A stretch of 64,000 nt of DNA from Photobacterium profundum. GTDB lineage: Bacteria; Pseudomonadota; Gammaproteobacteria; Enterobacterales; Vibrionaceae. Shown here one piece after another: positions 1 to 8,803 of the stretch (position 1 is its first letter; each line of letters begins with the position of its first letter). The notes beneath the pieces are model-generated. The model did not search any database. It saw only the letters and a program-made list of their open reading frames with translations, and was not told the origin of the DNA. The translations under genes and the position numbers were made by a program. The DNA lies in assembly GCF_003026285.1 (NCBI RefSeq), contig NZ_PYOD01000018.1, positions 1 through 64,000 of the forward strand. Direction: 5' to 3'.

Positions 1-138
1 ATATAAAGATGTCTACATATCTGTTTTAATTCAATTTTTATTTATTCTGTGTTAAGCTTTTGATATGTTTGATAAATTCATGATGTCAATATATTGACTT
101 GAAAGGTCAGGTTAGAAAGTGTTACTTTACGCCGGTGA

Positions 139-753
139 ATGGTTATTCCATTGGAAGAAATAACGCATGACTTATTCAAGGATGGGCATAACAAAATAGG
201 AACAAGTGTGGAAATATCTCGCAATCAATTGAAGCAGACGTTAGATGTATTGAGCCAAGGTTATGTATGTTTAGATGAAAATCTAAGACAGGGTGTATTG
301 GTTTATATAGAAAGTCAGTTGATAGAGCAAACGGTTGAAAGAGATAAGTACTTGTCTTTAGAATGCTTTCATTGTGAGTATCCATATGCGCGTATGGGCT
401 CTGCAACAGATATTGATTTCTTCGACGGTCAGGCTATGACGAAAAATGATCAAACGCCTATTAACGATCGTTTCAAAACAATCGATATACGCATTTGTTC
501 TGTTGTTGGAACTCACCATTCAAAACCTATTTACCGCTGGAAAACTATCGGTCGCTTTCAAGAAAATGAGATATTAGAGGCAATCAATGCTTTGATAGTA
601 TCGTTAGGCTCTGATGAATATTTTAGTTACTGCGCAAGCTGTCACGAAGTTAAACCGACTGGTCATTTAAATAATAATGCTTGTGAGTGTGGTGTTGAAA
701 CAGTGCAAAACATCACTGATTTTAAAGCCAGTAATTTAAGCGCTGTGTATTAA
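139..753 (+). CDS. Hypothetical protein with paired-cysteine motifs
   Basis: I do not recognise this 204-residue protein. It has no signal peptide or membrane helix. It carries C-x2-C near residues 76-79 (ECFHCEY) and a C-terminal set, CASC followed by CECG, around residues 164-184; such pairs are typical of structural zinc ribbons, so metal binding is an inference. The start used is the ATG at 139, preceded only by a weak GGTGA, so the true start may differ. It stands alone, with a terminator-like hairpin about 35 bases downstream, and is convergent with the nucleoside hydrolase gene. Confidence 0.6.
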   Translation: MVIPLEEITHDLFKDGHNKIGTSVEISRNQLKQTLDVLSQGYVCLDENLRQGVLVYIESQLIEQTVERDKYLSLECFHCEYPYARMGSATDIDFFDGQAMTKNDQTPINDRFKTIDIRICSVVGTHHSKPIYRWKTIGRFQENEILEAINALIVSLGSDEYFSYCASCHEVKPTGHLNNNACECGVETVQNITDFKASNLSAVY

Positions 754-787
754 CTTGCTACGTTCCCTTTATCTTTCTGAAAGAAAA

Positions 788-834
788 GCTCTCTGCTCTT
801 TTGTATAAATGATCTAGCAGAGATCTTTTTTTTC
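788..834 (+). terminator. Rho-independent terminator after the 139-753 gene
   Basis: An imperfect inverted repeat (AGCTCTCTGCT and AGCAGAGATCT, arms at 788-798 and 817-827) is followed by a run of eight T. It lies between two convergent genes. Confidence 0.7.
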
Positions 835-867
835 TTTGATATTTATATTCAAGCTACCTTAAGATAA

Positions 868-1800
868 TCAGTAATTAGTAAGACGTTCTGCTAATAAGTC
901 GACAAAACCTTGACGGTTCACATCAAACAGCACCGTTGTATTGATTGGGTTATCGGTTAACTGATAGCGATCGACGACTGTCATACCTAATGTATGGTTT
1001 CCTTGTGTTTCAATACCTACCCAACAATTAATAGATGCAAACAGTTCTGGTTCTAATAACCAAGCAATAGTACAAGGATCGTGCAAAGGCGCCCCTTCAA
1101 ATCCCCATTTTGGATCGCGATGATAAATCATAAAGAAATCAAGTAATTCAGCAGTCACTTGAGCAACTGGATTGTTTATCTTACGAATTCTCTCGATATC
1201 TTCATCCATGATTTGTGCTCTGTGGGTAACATCTAAGCCACACATCGCGATGGGAATACCCGATTTAAACACAATATCGGCCGCTTCGGGATCAACGTAA
1301 ATATTAAATTCAGCGGCTGGGGTCCAATTGCCGACTTCCGCAGCCCCTCCCATTAATACAATACTATCAATCTGGCTGTGCAGTTCACGATGGGTTGCTA
1401 GTAACAAGGCAATATTAGTCAGTGGGCCTGTTGGTACAAGCGTTACGGGTTCTGTCGCTTCTTTCAGTATTTTAGCCATTAGCTCAACGGCGTGACAAGG
1501 CTGTGGGTCAAATGCAGGCTCGGGCAGTACAGGTCCATCTAATCCTGTTTCACCGTGTACGTTATCTGCAATGATCAATTCACGAGAAAGAGGTTGTAGA
1601 GCGCCACCTGCGACAGGAATATCAGTTCTGCCAACTAACGTGAGAATGCGTAATGCATTATGCAGGGTTTTTTCTGGCGTTTGATTACCAGCGCTGGTAG
1701 TAACCGCTTTTATATCAAGCTCTGGACTAGCACAAGCAAGAATAAGTGCGATCGCATCGTCATGACCAGGATCACAATCGATAATGATAGGGCGAGACAT
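868..1800 (-). CDS. rihA: Pyrimidine-specific ribonucleoside hydrolase RihA
   Basis: A 310-residue inosine-uridine-preferring nucleoside hydrolase. It hydrolyses ribonucleosides to base and ribose in the cytoplasm for salvage. The N-terminal DCDPGHDDAIAL (residues 8-19 approximately) is the calcium-binding aspartate motif of the family, and VHGETGLDGP and AEFNIYVDPEAA are further family signatures. The sequence runs closely parallel to E. coli RihA over its full length, so the specific name is reasonable. The start at 1800 is chosen because a GGAAAA ribosome site precedes it and it gives the family length; an in-frame extension upstream to 1896 has no similarity. It is followed downstream by a convergent gene and preceded by the peptide deformylase gene on the same strand. 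Confidence 0.9.
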   Translation of the reverse strand: MSRPIIIDCDPGHDDAIALILACASPELDIKAVTTSAGNQTPEKTLHNALRILTLVGRTDIPVAGGALQPLSRELIIADNVHGETGLDGPVLPEPAFDPQPCHAVELMAKILKEATEPVTLVPTGPLTNIALLLATHRELHSQIDSIVLMGGAAEVGNWTPAAEFNIYVDPEAADIVFKSGIPIAMCGLDVTHRAQIMDEDIERIRKINNPVAQVTAELLDFFMIYHRDPKWGFEGAPLHDPCTIAWLLEPELFASINCWVGIETQGNHTLGMTVVDRYQLTDNPINTTVLFDVNRQGFVDLLAERLTNY

Positions 1801-2004
1801 GTTATTTTCCTTTTTAAAGCGAAACCACAAATAAATTCTCACATCACTATATCGAGAATAATTAAATCTACTGTGATCCCATTGGCAATAACACATCTTT
1901 TAAATCATGGGGTTAGAGTGATAGTTCGATTCTGTGTATTGTAATGCATTTCACAAAAACTGATAAAGAACACAATAGCTCGTATTATATATTACAGAAA
2001 AATA

Positions 2005-2541
2005 CTAAATCTTATTCATTTGCCCTATCACTTTTCTATATTCCGTCTCTGTTGCAACATCGAGTTTGTCTGCTCGATCAAGAAAGACAATACCATTTAA
2101 ATGATCGAGCTCGTGTTGGAATATTCTCGCAATAAAATCAGTGAATTCAGTTTCAATGACATCACCTAAGACATTGAGATAACTAACTCGGATGTGTGTG
2201 TAACGATTTATCTTTGCCCTAATACCCGGAATACTTAAACAACCTTCCCAGTCTTTTTCCATTAAATCACTGTGCCACAATAGTTCAGGGTTTATCATGA
2301 TGGTTGGCTCCATCAGTGGTGCATGTGGGTAACGATCATTAGGGCGAGAAGCGACAATAAAAGCACGAAGTGACTCACCAACTTGTGGTGCAGCAATGCC
2401 AACGCCTTGGTGTGAAAGCATAATCTGTTCAAGTGATGCAAGCAGAGGTAATGTAACGTTAATTTGTGTGGTTGATAAGGCTTCGGCCGGAACGCGTAAA
2501 AGTGGATTGCCGAGTTGAATGATTTCGAGAGATGCCTGCAT
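2005..2541 (-). CDS. def: Peptide deformylase (probable second copy)
   Basis: A 178-residue polypeptide deformylase, which removes the N-formyl group from nascent proteins using a bound metal ion. All three family motifs are present: GVGIAAPQVG near residue 47, EGCLSIPG near 99 and HELDH near 142, supplying the Cys and two His metal ligands and the catalytic Glu. The first motif and the length fit a functional enzyme. The gene is not next to fmt or topA-type neighbours that accompany the housekeeping copy in many gamma-proteobacteria, so I infer this is a paralogue; that cannot be proven from this window. Confidence 0.9.
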   Translation of the reverse strand: MQASLEIIQLGNPLLRVPAEALSTTQINVTLPLLASLEQIMLSHQGVGIAAPQVGESLRAFIVASRPNDRYPHAPLMEPTIMINPELLWHSDLMEKDWEGCLSIPGIRAKINRYTHIRVSYLNVLGDVIETEFTDFIARIFQHELDHLNGIVFLDRADKLDVATETEYRKVIGQMNKI

Positions 2542-2705
2542 GCTCTTATCCTATTTATAAGCGAGTCTATGACGACAAGTTACCGTGTATTTTCTAGTGA
2601 TAGCAAGCAAAGAAAAGGGGAATGCAGTAGAAGTAGCAGCGGTAGCCTGTGTCTTTTTATGTGTAAAGAAGACTATATTAGTACCGCTGTACTTGGATCA
2701 GACCG

Positions 2706-3071
2706 TTAAGCTGATTGAAGTAATATTTGACCAAGGTGGTTTACTACAAAGGCGGCATCTTGTGCTGCTGCATTGACTTTGGCGATGATTTTTTGAGCGC
2801 GCTCATCGTCACCTTGAAGACTAGCGACTACTTTTTGATTCATGGCTTCAGCCATATCTGCTTTTTTCTTACAGTCGTTAAATAGCGCAGAAACAAATGA
2901 AACTTCTACTTCACCACCTTTGGTAAATAGCTCACCTGCAATGTTGTAAACAGTGTGAAATTTCTTTGCCATATCCTTTTTATCTGATTGAACATCTTTA
3001 GCCCAATCAGCCGCCCAGCCTTTGAAAATTACTGCAATTTGTGAGTTAGGTGCAATGTTAATTTGTTTCAT
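2706..3071 (-). CDS. Conserved small helical protein, function unknown
   Basis: A 121-residue soluble protein with no signal peptide or membrane segment. It is predicted to be largely helical, lysine- and alanine-rich, with two or three amphipathic stretches. An AAGGAC ribosome site sits 8-10 bases before the ATG, supporting the start. It lies alone between the deformylase and the MarR-family gene on the same strand, with over 140 bases on either side. I do not recognise a family. Confidence 0.65.
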   Translation of the reverse strand: MKQINIAPNSQIAVIFKGWAADWAKDVQSDKKDMAKKFHTVYNIAGELFTKGGEVEVSFVSALFNDCKKKADMAEAMNQKVVASLQGDDERAQKIIAKVNAAAQDAAFVVNHLGQILLQSA

Positions 3072-3216
3072 CGAGTGTTTGTCCTTGGGTTTTCAGAGTA
3101 GGCATAATAAAGTAGCGATGAGGCTGTTTAAAGCAATACTATATTCAGGCTATTTAGGTGGTTGAAAAACAAACAGCATAACTTCAAATCAGAGATTTAA
3201 GAATATCTTCTCCCCA

Positions 3217-3651
3217 TTAAACATCAATATTGCGAACTAACTTTTTAAGTAGACCGAGCATTTGTTCTTGCTCTTCACTATCTAGAGAGGACAGCATTGA
3301 TTCATTTATATCAACAGGGATATGGATTAGTGTACTTTGTAACGCACGCCCTTCATCGGTTAGATAAATACGAAATGAACGGCGGCTTTGTGGATCATCA
3401 CGGCGTTCGACGAGGTGAAGTCGCTCAAGCTTGTCGATAGTGCGTGTCGTTGTCGAGCTTTCAACTTTAGATTTGATAGCTATTTCTCGTTGAGTTACGC
3501 CTTCTTCTTCCCATAAACACATAAGAGTCGGCCACAGCGCGATGGTTAAACCATGCTTTTTGAGTTCAGTATCAAAATCATTTTTTAGTTTATTGGCAAC
3601 GACATTAATAAGCCAACCAAGGCTTGATTGACGATCGAATGATGTACTCAT
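3217..3651 (-). CDS. MarR/SlyA-family transcriptional regulator
   Basis: A 144-residue winged-helix regulator. The central segment (residues 50-95) has the family pattern: helix-turn-helix with VTQREIAIKSKVESSTTTRTI, then the wing with the RRDDPQSRRSFRIYLT stretch that carries the conserved D-R-R contacts. The flanking helices would form the dimer interface. Target unknown; it lies just upstream, on the same strand, of the cytochrome b561 gene in reverse order (b561 is transcribed first), so they could be co-transcribed and the regulator could act on the palindrome at 4436-4481. That link is an inference from position. Confidence 0.88.
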   Translation of the reverse strand: MSTSFDRQSSLGWLINVVANKLKNDFDTELKKHGLTIALWPTLMCLWEEEGVTQREIAIKSKVESSTTTRTIDKLERLHLVERRDDPQSRRSFRIYLTDEGRALQSTLIHIPVDINESMLSSLDSEEQEQMLGLLKKLVRNIDV

Positions 3652-3743
3652 TATTATGTTCTATCTTCTGAGTTATAGGTGAAACCACTACCTGTACTAT
3701 AAGGAATAAGTGGATGATAAGCCATATTAAATGCTATGTGTTA

Positions 3744-4406
3744 CTACATGATCCCCGTCATTTTTAACAACGAATACACTATGCCTACACAGATTAAAAA
3801 GCAGTAGAAGGCTAGCCTATTTTGTTTAAATGCAACCATATGTGAACTTGTTACTTGGGCTGAATTGGTTGTCTTGCTAAGATCTGTGCTGGTTGATTGC
3901 TTTCCTGTAAACATGGCTTTGACTAAAGGAACATGTTTTAGCTTATAAGAAATGATTGCTAGTAAATGTAAGCCTATTAGAGCAATCAGTAAACGAGCCG
4001 TTAATGCATGAACAATCCCTATCAAGTCACTATCAGCTAAGAAAGACGACTCATTTATCCATATGTCGAAGACACCCATCAAAATAAAACCCGTTAGGCT
4101 TTGAATTAATAGGCAGGTTAGTAGGGTGACAACCATCCAGCCGCCGGCGGGGTTGTGACCGATCGTATGTTTAATTTTACCTGTTAGGTAATACCATACT
4201 GTAAGTGGTGAACGTAAGAAGTGGCTGAATCGACTCGTATCACTACCGATAACTCCCCAGCATAAACGCCATAAGATTAAAATAAGCAGCGCTATACCTA
4301 TAATCTCATGTGGACCATTTCCACTAAAACCTGAAGTTAATAACCCTAAGCATAGTAGCGCCTGAAGCCAATGGTATAAGCGTGTTGGTAAATCCCATAC
4401 TTTCAT
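3744..4406 (-). CDS. Cytochrome b561 / Ni-hydrogenase b-type membrane cytochrome
   Basis: A 220-residue integral membrane cytochrome b of the b561 (PF01292-type) family, carrying electrons from quinol across the inner membrane. The opening WDLPTRLYHW contains the first heme histidine; GHNPAGGW near residue 131 is the family signature; the fourth helix holds the HALTARLLIALIGLHLLA pair of histidines. Four membrane helices plus a fifth near the C terminus (residues 200-218) can be seen, the fifth being an addition to the core. GGAAC ribosome site. It is divergent from a cytochrome c' gene, the usual partner of this family, so the two probably form one redox pair. Confidence 0.88.
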   Translation of the reverse strand: MKVWDLPTRLYHWLQALLCLGLLTSGFSGNGPHEIIGIALLILILWRLCWGVIGSDTSRFSHFLRSPLTVWYYLTGKIKHTIGHNPAGGWMVVTLLTCLLIQSLTGFILMGVFDIWINESSFLADSDLIGIVHALTARLLIALIGLHLLAIISYKLKHVPLVKAMFTGKQSTSTDLSKTTNSAQVTSSHMVAFKQNRLAFYCFLICVGIVYSLLKMTGIM

Positions 4407-4435
4407 AAAATTGTTCCGATAATGAATTTCTGGTT

Positions 4436-4481
4436 AATTTACACTGCAACTATTGCGCATGCAACTATTGCAGTGTAAATT
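4436..4481. promoter_or_regulatory. 46-bp palindromic operator-like element between b561 and cytochrome c'
   Basis: Two perfect 14-bp inverted arms (AATTTACACTGCAA at 4436-4449 and its complement at 4468-4481) surround an 18-base spacer. Inside, TGCAACTATTGC occurs twice as a direct repeat, at 4445-4456 and 4460-4471, a 15-base period. It lies in the 147-base divergent promoter region, so it could control both cytochrome genes. Binding protein unknown. Confidence 0.65.
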
Positions 4482-4553
4482 AAGTGTAAATCGAAGGATT
4501 AACCAATCGTTGCTAATACATGCACAGATGATTGACAAAAAGAGGATAAAAAA

Positions 4554-5033
4554 ATGTCTACTCAAACAATAGCGAAGCGCCTGCCGATAAGTATCAAATT
4601 TTTATTCGCTATGGTACTGGGAAGTATCAGTGCGGCTGCAATCGCTAATAGTGAAGAAAGTAAGAAGCAAGTAATCGAAGCTCGTCAGCAGAATTTTAAA
4701 ACGATAGATCAAAATATGAAGCCGTTGAATAGCGCTTTAAATGCCGACCTTATTGATTGGAGCCAAGTAAACACATTAGCTGCTACGAGTCATCAAGCTG
4801 CAATCGAGCTACAAATCGCGTTTCCAAAAGGGAGTGATGCTGGTAGCCGCGCCAAATCATCAATATGGAGTAAGCCCGCAAAGTTTAATACCTTGATGAC
4901 GCAGATGGAGCAGGGGTACGCCGATATGCTTGAGGGGGTTGAACGTGAAGATACAGCGTTAGTAAAACGAGGCTTAAAGCAAGTAAATGGAACGTGTAAA
5001 GGTTGCCATAGGCAATATCGCTCAGCTTGGTAA
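4554..5033 (+). CDS. Cytochrome c' (periplasmic)
   Basis: A 159-residue cytochrome c'. It has an N-terminal signal peptide (hydrophobic segment residues 15-30, cleavage likely after AIA near 31), a four-helix-bundle-like body, and the class II heme site CKGCH near the C terminus (residues 148-152), followed by RQYR as usual in the family. Cytochromes c' are periplasmic hemoproteins that bind NO and are associated with nitric-oxide resistance. A GAGG ribosome site precedes the ATG. Divergent from cytochrome b561 and followed after 68 bases by a small membrane protein gene that may be in the same transcript. Confidence 0.92.
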   Translation: MSTQTIAKRLPISIKFLFAMVLGSISAAAIANSEESKKQVIEARQQNFKTIDQNMKPLNSALNADLIDWSQVNTLAATSHQAAIELQIAFPKGSDAGSRAKSSIWSKPAKFNTLMTQMEQGYADMLEGVEREDTALVKRGLKQVNGTCKGCHRQYRSAW

Positions 5034-5101
5034 GGTTTATTTCAATTTATTTTAAGCGTCGTACTAAGGTTTACATTAAGGCAAAACAGTAAGGGGATGT
5101 G

Positions 5102-5551
5102 ATGAATAGGGTAATAATGAAACGTATACATAAAACAGCAGCGATCATAGCTTTTCTTCTAATCGTTTCCTTTTTTTCAAGTAGCCTTTTAACCGATATA
5201 TTTGGTGATTATGACGCTATTTCGCAAGTGAAAAATACTATTTTATACAGTGTTGGGTTATTAGTTATCGCAATGATGACGACGGGAATAACTGCGAACA
5301 AACTGTATGGCGCAAAAGCTCAAGGGGCTTTAGCGGTTAAGCAAAAAAGAATGAAAGTTGCGGCTGCTAATGGTGTAGTTATTCTTATACCTGCTGCGAT
5401 ATTTTTAGCGCGTTGGTCGGCAGCTGGTCAGTTTGATTCGGTGTATTGGACGGTACAGGCCATTGAATTAATTGCTGGAGCGACGAATGCCATTTTATTA
5501 GGGTTAAATATTCGTGATGGTATTCGGTTATCATATGCAAAACCTCGATAA
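5102..5551 (+). CDS. Four-helix inner-membrane protein, unknown function
   Basis: A protein of about 149 residues with four hydrophobic segments (roughly residues 12-32, 45-66, 85-105 and 120-138 of the longest reading) and a basic C terminus. I do not recognise the family. An AAGGGG ribosome site fits the ATG at 5102; a GTG three bases earlier and an ATG at 5117 are alternatives. It follows the cytochrome c' gene on the same strand, so a role beside the b561/c' pair is possible but inferred from position only. Confidence 0.75.
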   Translation: MNRVIMKRIHKTAAIIAFLLIVSFFSSSLLTDIFGDYDAISQVKNTILYSVGLLVIAMMTTGITANKLYGAKAQGALAVKQKRMKVAAANGVVILIPAAIFLARWSAAGQFDSVYWTVQAIELIAGATNAILLGLNIRDGIRLSYAKPR

Positions 5552-5754
5552 TATACATTTTCCACGTAGAATCTCTGGTTCATTTAAATCTCGTTGAAAT
5601 GAACACCTTTAAGTGATTGAAGTATTTGTATCGACAAATTGTTAATAAAAATAGCTCTATCTAATTATTAACATAGAAGCATGATAAGATTTTTGGCATA
5701 CAGTTTAGGGAAGAGCTGATGCTCTGCTTCTTCGATAGATTACGGAGAAATATA

Positions 5755-6750
5755 ATGTTCCAAAGGTGGGTGTTCGTATTATTCATTTCAGTGTTTGTTT
5801 TTTCGCATAACGCTACAGCAGGCAATAACTTTGAGATTGTAACCTTGGGTGATCGTGGCGGTATTCAAGATGGTAACTTAACCGCATTTTTGCTGAAAGC
5901 GTCAAAAGATAAAAACTATGTCACGCTTGATGCGGGTACGTTGGTGAATGGACTTATCGTCGCAGAACAAAAGGGTACGTTTGAACACGTTAAAGTACCT
6001 GATAGCTCACCGTATAATAAAGTGGGTTACCTTCTAAAAGAACGAGTGAAAGGCTATTTTATTTCACATGCGCATCTCGACCACGTTGCAGGAATGATCA
6101 TTGCGTCACCTGATGACAGTGGTAAGTCTATCTACGGTTTGGCATCAGTTAATCAGGCATTATCATCAAGCTATTTTAATTGGGTTTCATGGCCAAATTT
6201 TGGTGACCGAGGGGATGGATTTCAACTGAAAAAATACAAATATAACGATATGCCACCTAAAAAATGGTTGGATGTAAAAGGTACATCGTTACGAGTTAAA
6301 GCCTTCCCTCTTAGCCATTCAGGTATTGAATCAACGGCCTTTTTGTTCAGTAATGAAGATGCAGCAATGGTTTATTTGGGGGATACCGGCCCTGATAAAG
6401 TGGAAAAAAGTGATTCACTTAATCAAGTATGGACATCGTTGGTGCCTTATATTCAAGCGGGAAATTTAAAAGGTATTATGATTGAAGTCTCTTTTACTAA
6501 TGCAGTAAAAGACACAATGTTATTTGGTCATTTAACACCAGATTGGCTAATAACAGAATTAAAACAGTTAGAAAGAAAAGCGGGTGGTAAAGGTTCACTT
6601 GAAGATTTAAAAATCGTGATTAGTCATGTGAAATACAGCCTGAAAAAAGGAGAAGACCCGAAAGTGGTTATAAAACGTCAGCTAAAAGAAAAGAATGATT
6701 TAGGTGTCGAGTTTATTTTTCCTGTTCAAGGTGAAGGGCTAATTTTATAA
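5755..6750 (+). CDS. cpdP: Periplasmic 3',5'-cyclic nucleotide phosphodiesterase, class II
   Basis: A 331-residue class II cyclic nucleotide phosphodiesterase with a metallo-beta-lactamase-like fold. The diagnostic motif HAHLDHVAGMIIASP (from residue 105) matches the class II signature. An N-terminal signal peptide (residues 1-22, ending ATA-G) sends it to the periplasm, as for V. fischeri CpdP, which hydrolyses extracellular cAMP and cGMP. Further metal ligands are likely in FPLSHSGI and GDTGPD. The start at 5755 is preferred because TACGGAGAAA precedes it and the signal peptide begins there; a longer reading from 5719 adds a non-signal-like stretch. Single gene, convergent with the PTS gene. 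Confidence 0.9.
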   Translation: MFQRWVFVLFISVFVFSHNATAGNNFEIVTLGDRGGIQDGNLTAFLLKASKDKNYVTLDAGTLVNGLIVAEQKGTFEHVKVPDSSPYNKVGYLLKERVKGYFISHAHLDHVAGMIIASPDDSGKSIYGLASVNQALSSSYFNWVSWPNFGDRGDGFQLKKYKYNDMPPKKWLDVKGTSLRVKAFPLSHSGIESTAFLFSNEDAAMVYLGDTGPDKVEKSDSLNQVWTSLVPYIQAGNLKGIMIEVSFTNAVKDTMLFGHLTPDWLITELKQLERKAGGKGSLEDLKIVISHVKYSLKKGEDPKVVIKRQLKEKNDLGVEFIFPVQGEGLIL

Positions 6751-6788
6751 GGTAGCAATGCTACTAGATGTTACGGCTAACTATTTAC

Positions 6789-6822
6789 AAAAAAGAAAAG
6801 GCAGGTGGGGGAACCTGCCTTT
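6789..6822 (-). terminator. Terminator of the PTS gene
   Basis: AAAGGCAGGT and ACCTGCCTTT (6797-6806, 6813-6822) form a 10-bp hairpin; read on the minus strand it is followed by a T-rich tract. Confidence 0.75.
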
Positions 6823-6895
6823 GAATATTGTCTAACGTTATTTCCTATCAGGAATCACTGATGTTTAATATTACTCTCAGCCTTAGCCTCAGGGT

Positions 6896-8803
6896 TTATG
6901 CATTTGCCACTACTGCTGAATCACTTTTAGCTTGAGCTAGATTAGCTCGAATTAGTTGCTCTGCATTATTCATTGCTTCTTTGGTTTTTGTATCGACAAT
7001 ATGCATGCCATCAAAGCGTTGAATCTCTTTAATCGCAACATCATGAGCAAAGATAACCAGCTCTGCATTCGCGACATCTTTTGCGGTTAATCTGTTTACA
7101 ATACCATTAGCACCTTGGGTTTCGACTTTAATTTTAATGCCTAGCTTACTTGCTGCTTTTTCTAAACTTTTTGCTGCAAGGAAGGTGTGTGCAACACCTG
7201 ATGGGCATGATGTAATAGCAAGTACCTGTGCTACACCTTCTTCAGAAATTGATTCAACAGGCGTGTAATTCATTGTTTCGCTGTCATCTTCTTCAGTAAC
7301 AGGTTTCTTCAGTAAGTTAACGATAAGTGCAGTAACAACAGCACCTGCAATCGTACCTACAATATAGCCAATTTTACCGTCTACAACGGGTAGTACAATC
7401 CAGCCACCCCAAGGTGCGTGGTTCAATACGTTAAACATGAAGCCAGTGACGTTACCCACAATACCACCTACAACAATGGCAGGAATAACACGTATTGGGT
7501 CTGCTGCTGCAAATGGAATCGCACCTTCGGTAATACCAATCATACCCATGATAGCAGCGGCTTTACCTGCTTCACGTTCATCTTTCTTATAGCGTTTAGG
7601 TGATAAAATAGTCGCAAGTGCCATGCCTAGCGGTGGAACACAAATTGCGATGCCTACACCACCCATTAACCATGGCTGTGTATCAACTTGAGTTTGCGCA
7701 AACAGTGTTGCAACTTTATTGATTGGGCCGCCCATATCAAATGCTGTCATACCACCAAGTATTGCACCGAGTAGTACCTTACCGCTGCCAGCCATGCCTG
7801 CTAGCCATTCATTCATTGATGTCATCATGTGTGCAATGGGTTCACCAATGCCCCACATTACGATACTACATACGATGAATGTACCAATCAGTGGGTAGAT
7901 AAATATCGATCCAAGTGACGTCATACTATCAGGCAGCTTAATACGTTTAAGTTGCTGCACAACAAAGCCTGCGATAAAGCCGACGACTATGGCTCCTAAG
8001 AATCCGGTATTGTATTGTTGAACTGCAATCCATGAACCAATCATTCCGGGTGCTAAACCTGGTTTATCAGCAATTGAGTAAGCAATATAGCCACCCAAAA
8101 TAGCGGTAAATAAGGTTAACCCTGCAATACCCATTTCAGCGATGTCTTTTAATACACCGGTTTCTGGTACTGCACCTTTACCTGAAATCATTACTGATAA
8201 AGAAAGTAAAACACCACCGGCAACAATGAATGGAATCATATGTGATGTACCAAACAACAAGTGTTGTTTCATTCGGCCCAGTGATGCTTTAAAAGAAGAG
8301 GTAGGTACTTCAGGCTGTGTAGGTTGCATAGTTGGTTGTGCTTTTTTCTGTGGTGTTATTTGCGTTAATAACGTGACGGCTTCTTCTGCGGTTTTTGCTG
8401 CACGAAGTTTATCTGTGAATCCATCTTCAATTAATTTACTAGAAATTTGTGCTAATACTTCAATGTGGTGATTATCGCCACCATCGGGTGATGCAATCAT
8501 AAAGAATATATTAGACAGTTCACCATCATCTGCGCCGTACTCTATGCCAGCACGGCTAATACCGACAGCAACAGCGGGTTTAATAACGGCTGAACTCTTT
8601 GCATGAGGAATTGCGATACCATCTTCAAAGCCTGTGCTACTAATGTTTTCTCGTGCCCATACATCTGATAAATAAGTGTTTTTATCAGAGATGCATTGAG
8701 TGTTCTCAAGAAGAGTAGCCATTTCTATCAATACATCTTTCTTATTTGTTGCTTTCAGATCTAAGCAAATTAATTGATTGGTTATTAGGGATTCAATCTT
8801 CAT
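6896..8803 (-). CDS. PTS fructose/mannose-family permease, fused EIIA-EIIC-EIIB
   Basis: A 635-residue sugar phosphotransferase permease of the fructose superfamily. Domains in order: EIIA (1-150) with phosphoryl His67 in GIAIPHAKS; a linker rich in Gln and Pro (150-170); EIIC membrane domain (about 175-495); EIIB (about 525-625) with the phosphocysteine in ITSCPSGVAHTF. It imports a hexose or hexose derivative and phosphorylates it using HPr. The A-C-B order differs from E. coli MngA (A-B-C) and FruA (B-B-C). No kinase, isomerase or hydrolase gene lies beside it, so the substrate cannot be read from context. GGAG ribosome site 9 bases before the ATG. Confidence 0.9.
   Translation of the reverse strand: MKIESLITNQLICLDLKATNKKDVLIEMATLLENTQCISDKNTYLSDVWARENISSTGFEDGIAIPHAKSSAVIKPAVAVGISRAGIEYGADDGELSNIFFMIASPDGGDNHHIEVLAQISSKLIEDGFTDKLRAAKTAEEAVTLLTQITPQKKAQPTMQPTQPEVPTSSFKASLGRMKQHLLFGTSHMIPFIVAGGVLLSLSVMISGKGAVPETGVLKDIAEMGIAGLTLFTAILGGYIAYSIADKPGLAPGMIGSWIAVQQYNTGFLGAIVVGFIAGFVVQQLKRIKLPDSMTSLGSIFIYPLIGTFIVCSIVMWGIGEPIAHMMTSMNEWLAGMAGSGKVLLGAILGGMTAFDMGGPINKVATLFAQTQVDTQPWLMGGVGIAICVPPLGMALATILSPKRYKKDEREAGKAAAIMGMIGITEGAIPFAAADPIRVIPAIVVGGIVGNVTGFMFNVLNHAPWGGWIVLPVVDGKIGYIVGTIAGAVVTALIVNLLKKPVTEEDDSETMNYTPVESISEEGVAQVLAITSCPSGVAHTFLAAKSLEKAASKLGIKIKVETQGANGIVNRLTAKDVANAELVIFAHDVAIKEIQRFDGMHIVDTKTKEAMNNAEQLIRANLAQAKSDSAVVANA

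Noticed and set aside
1660..1944. Plus-strand ORF over the rihA start
   Set aside because: Antisense shadow of rihA with no ribosome site or recognisable motif.
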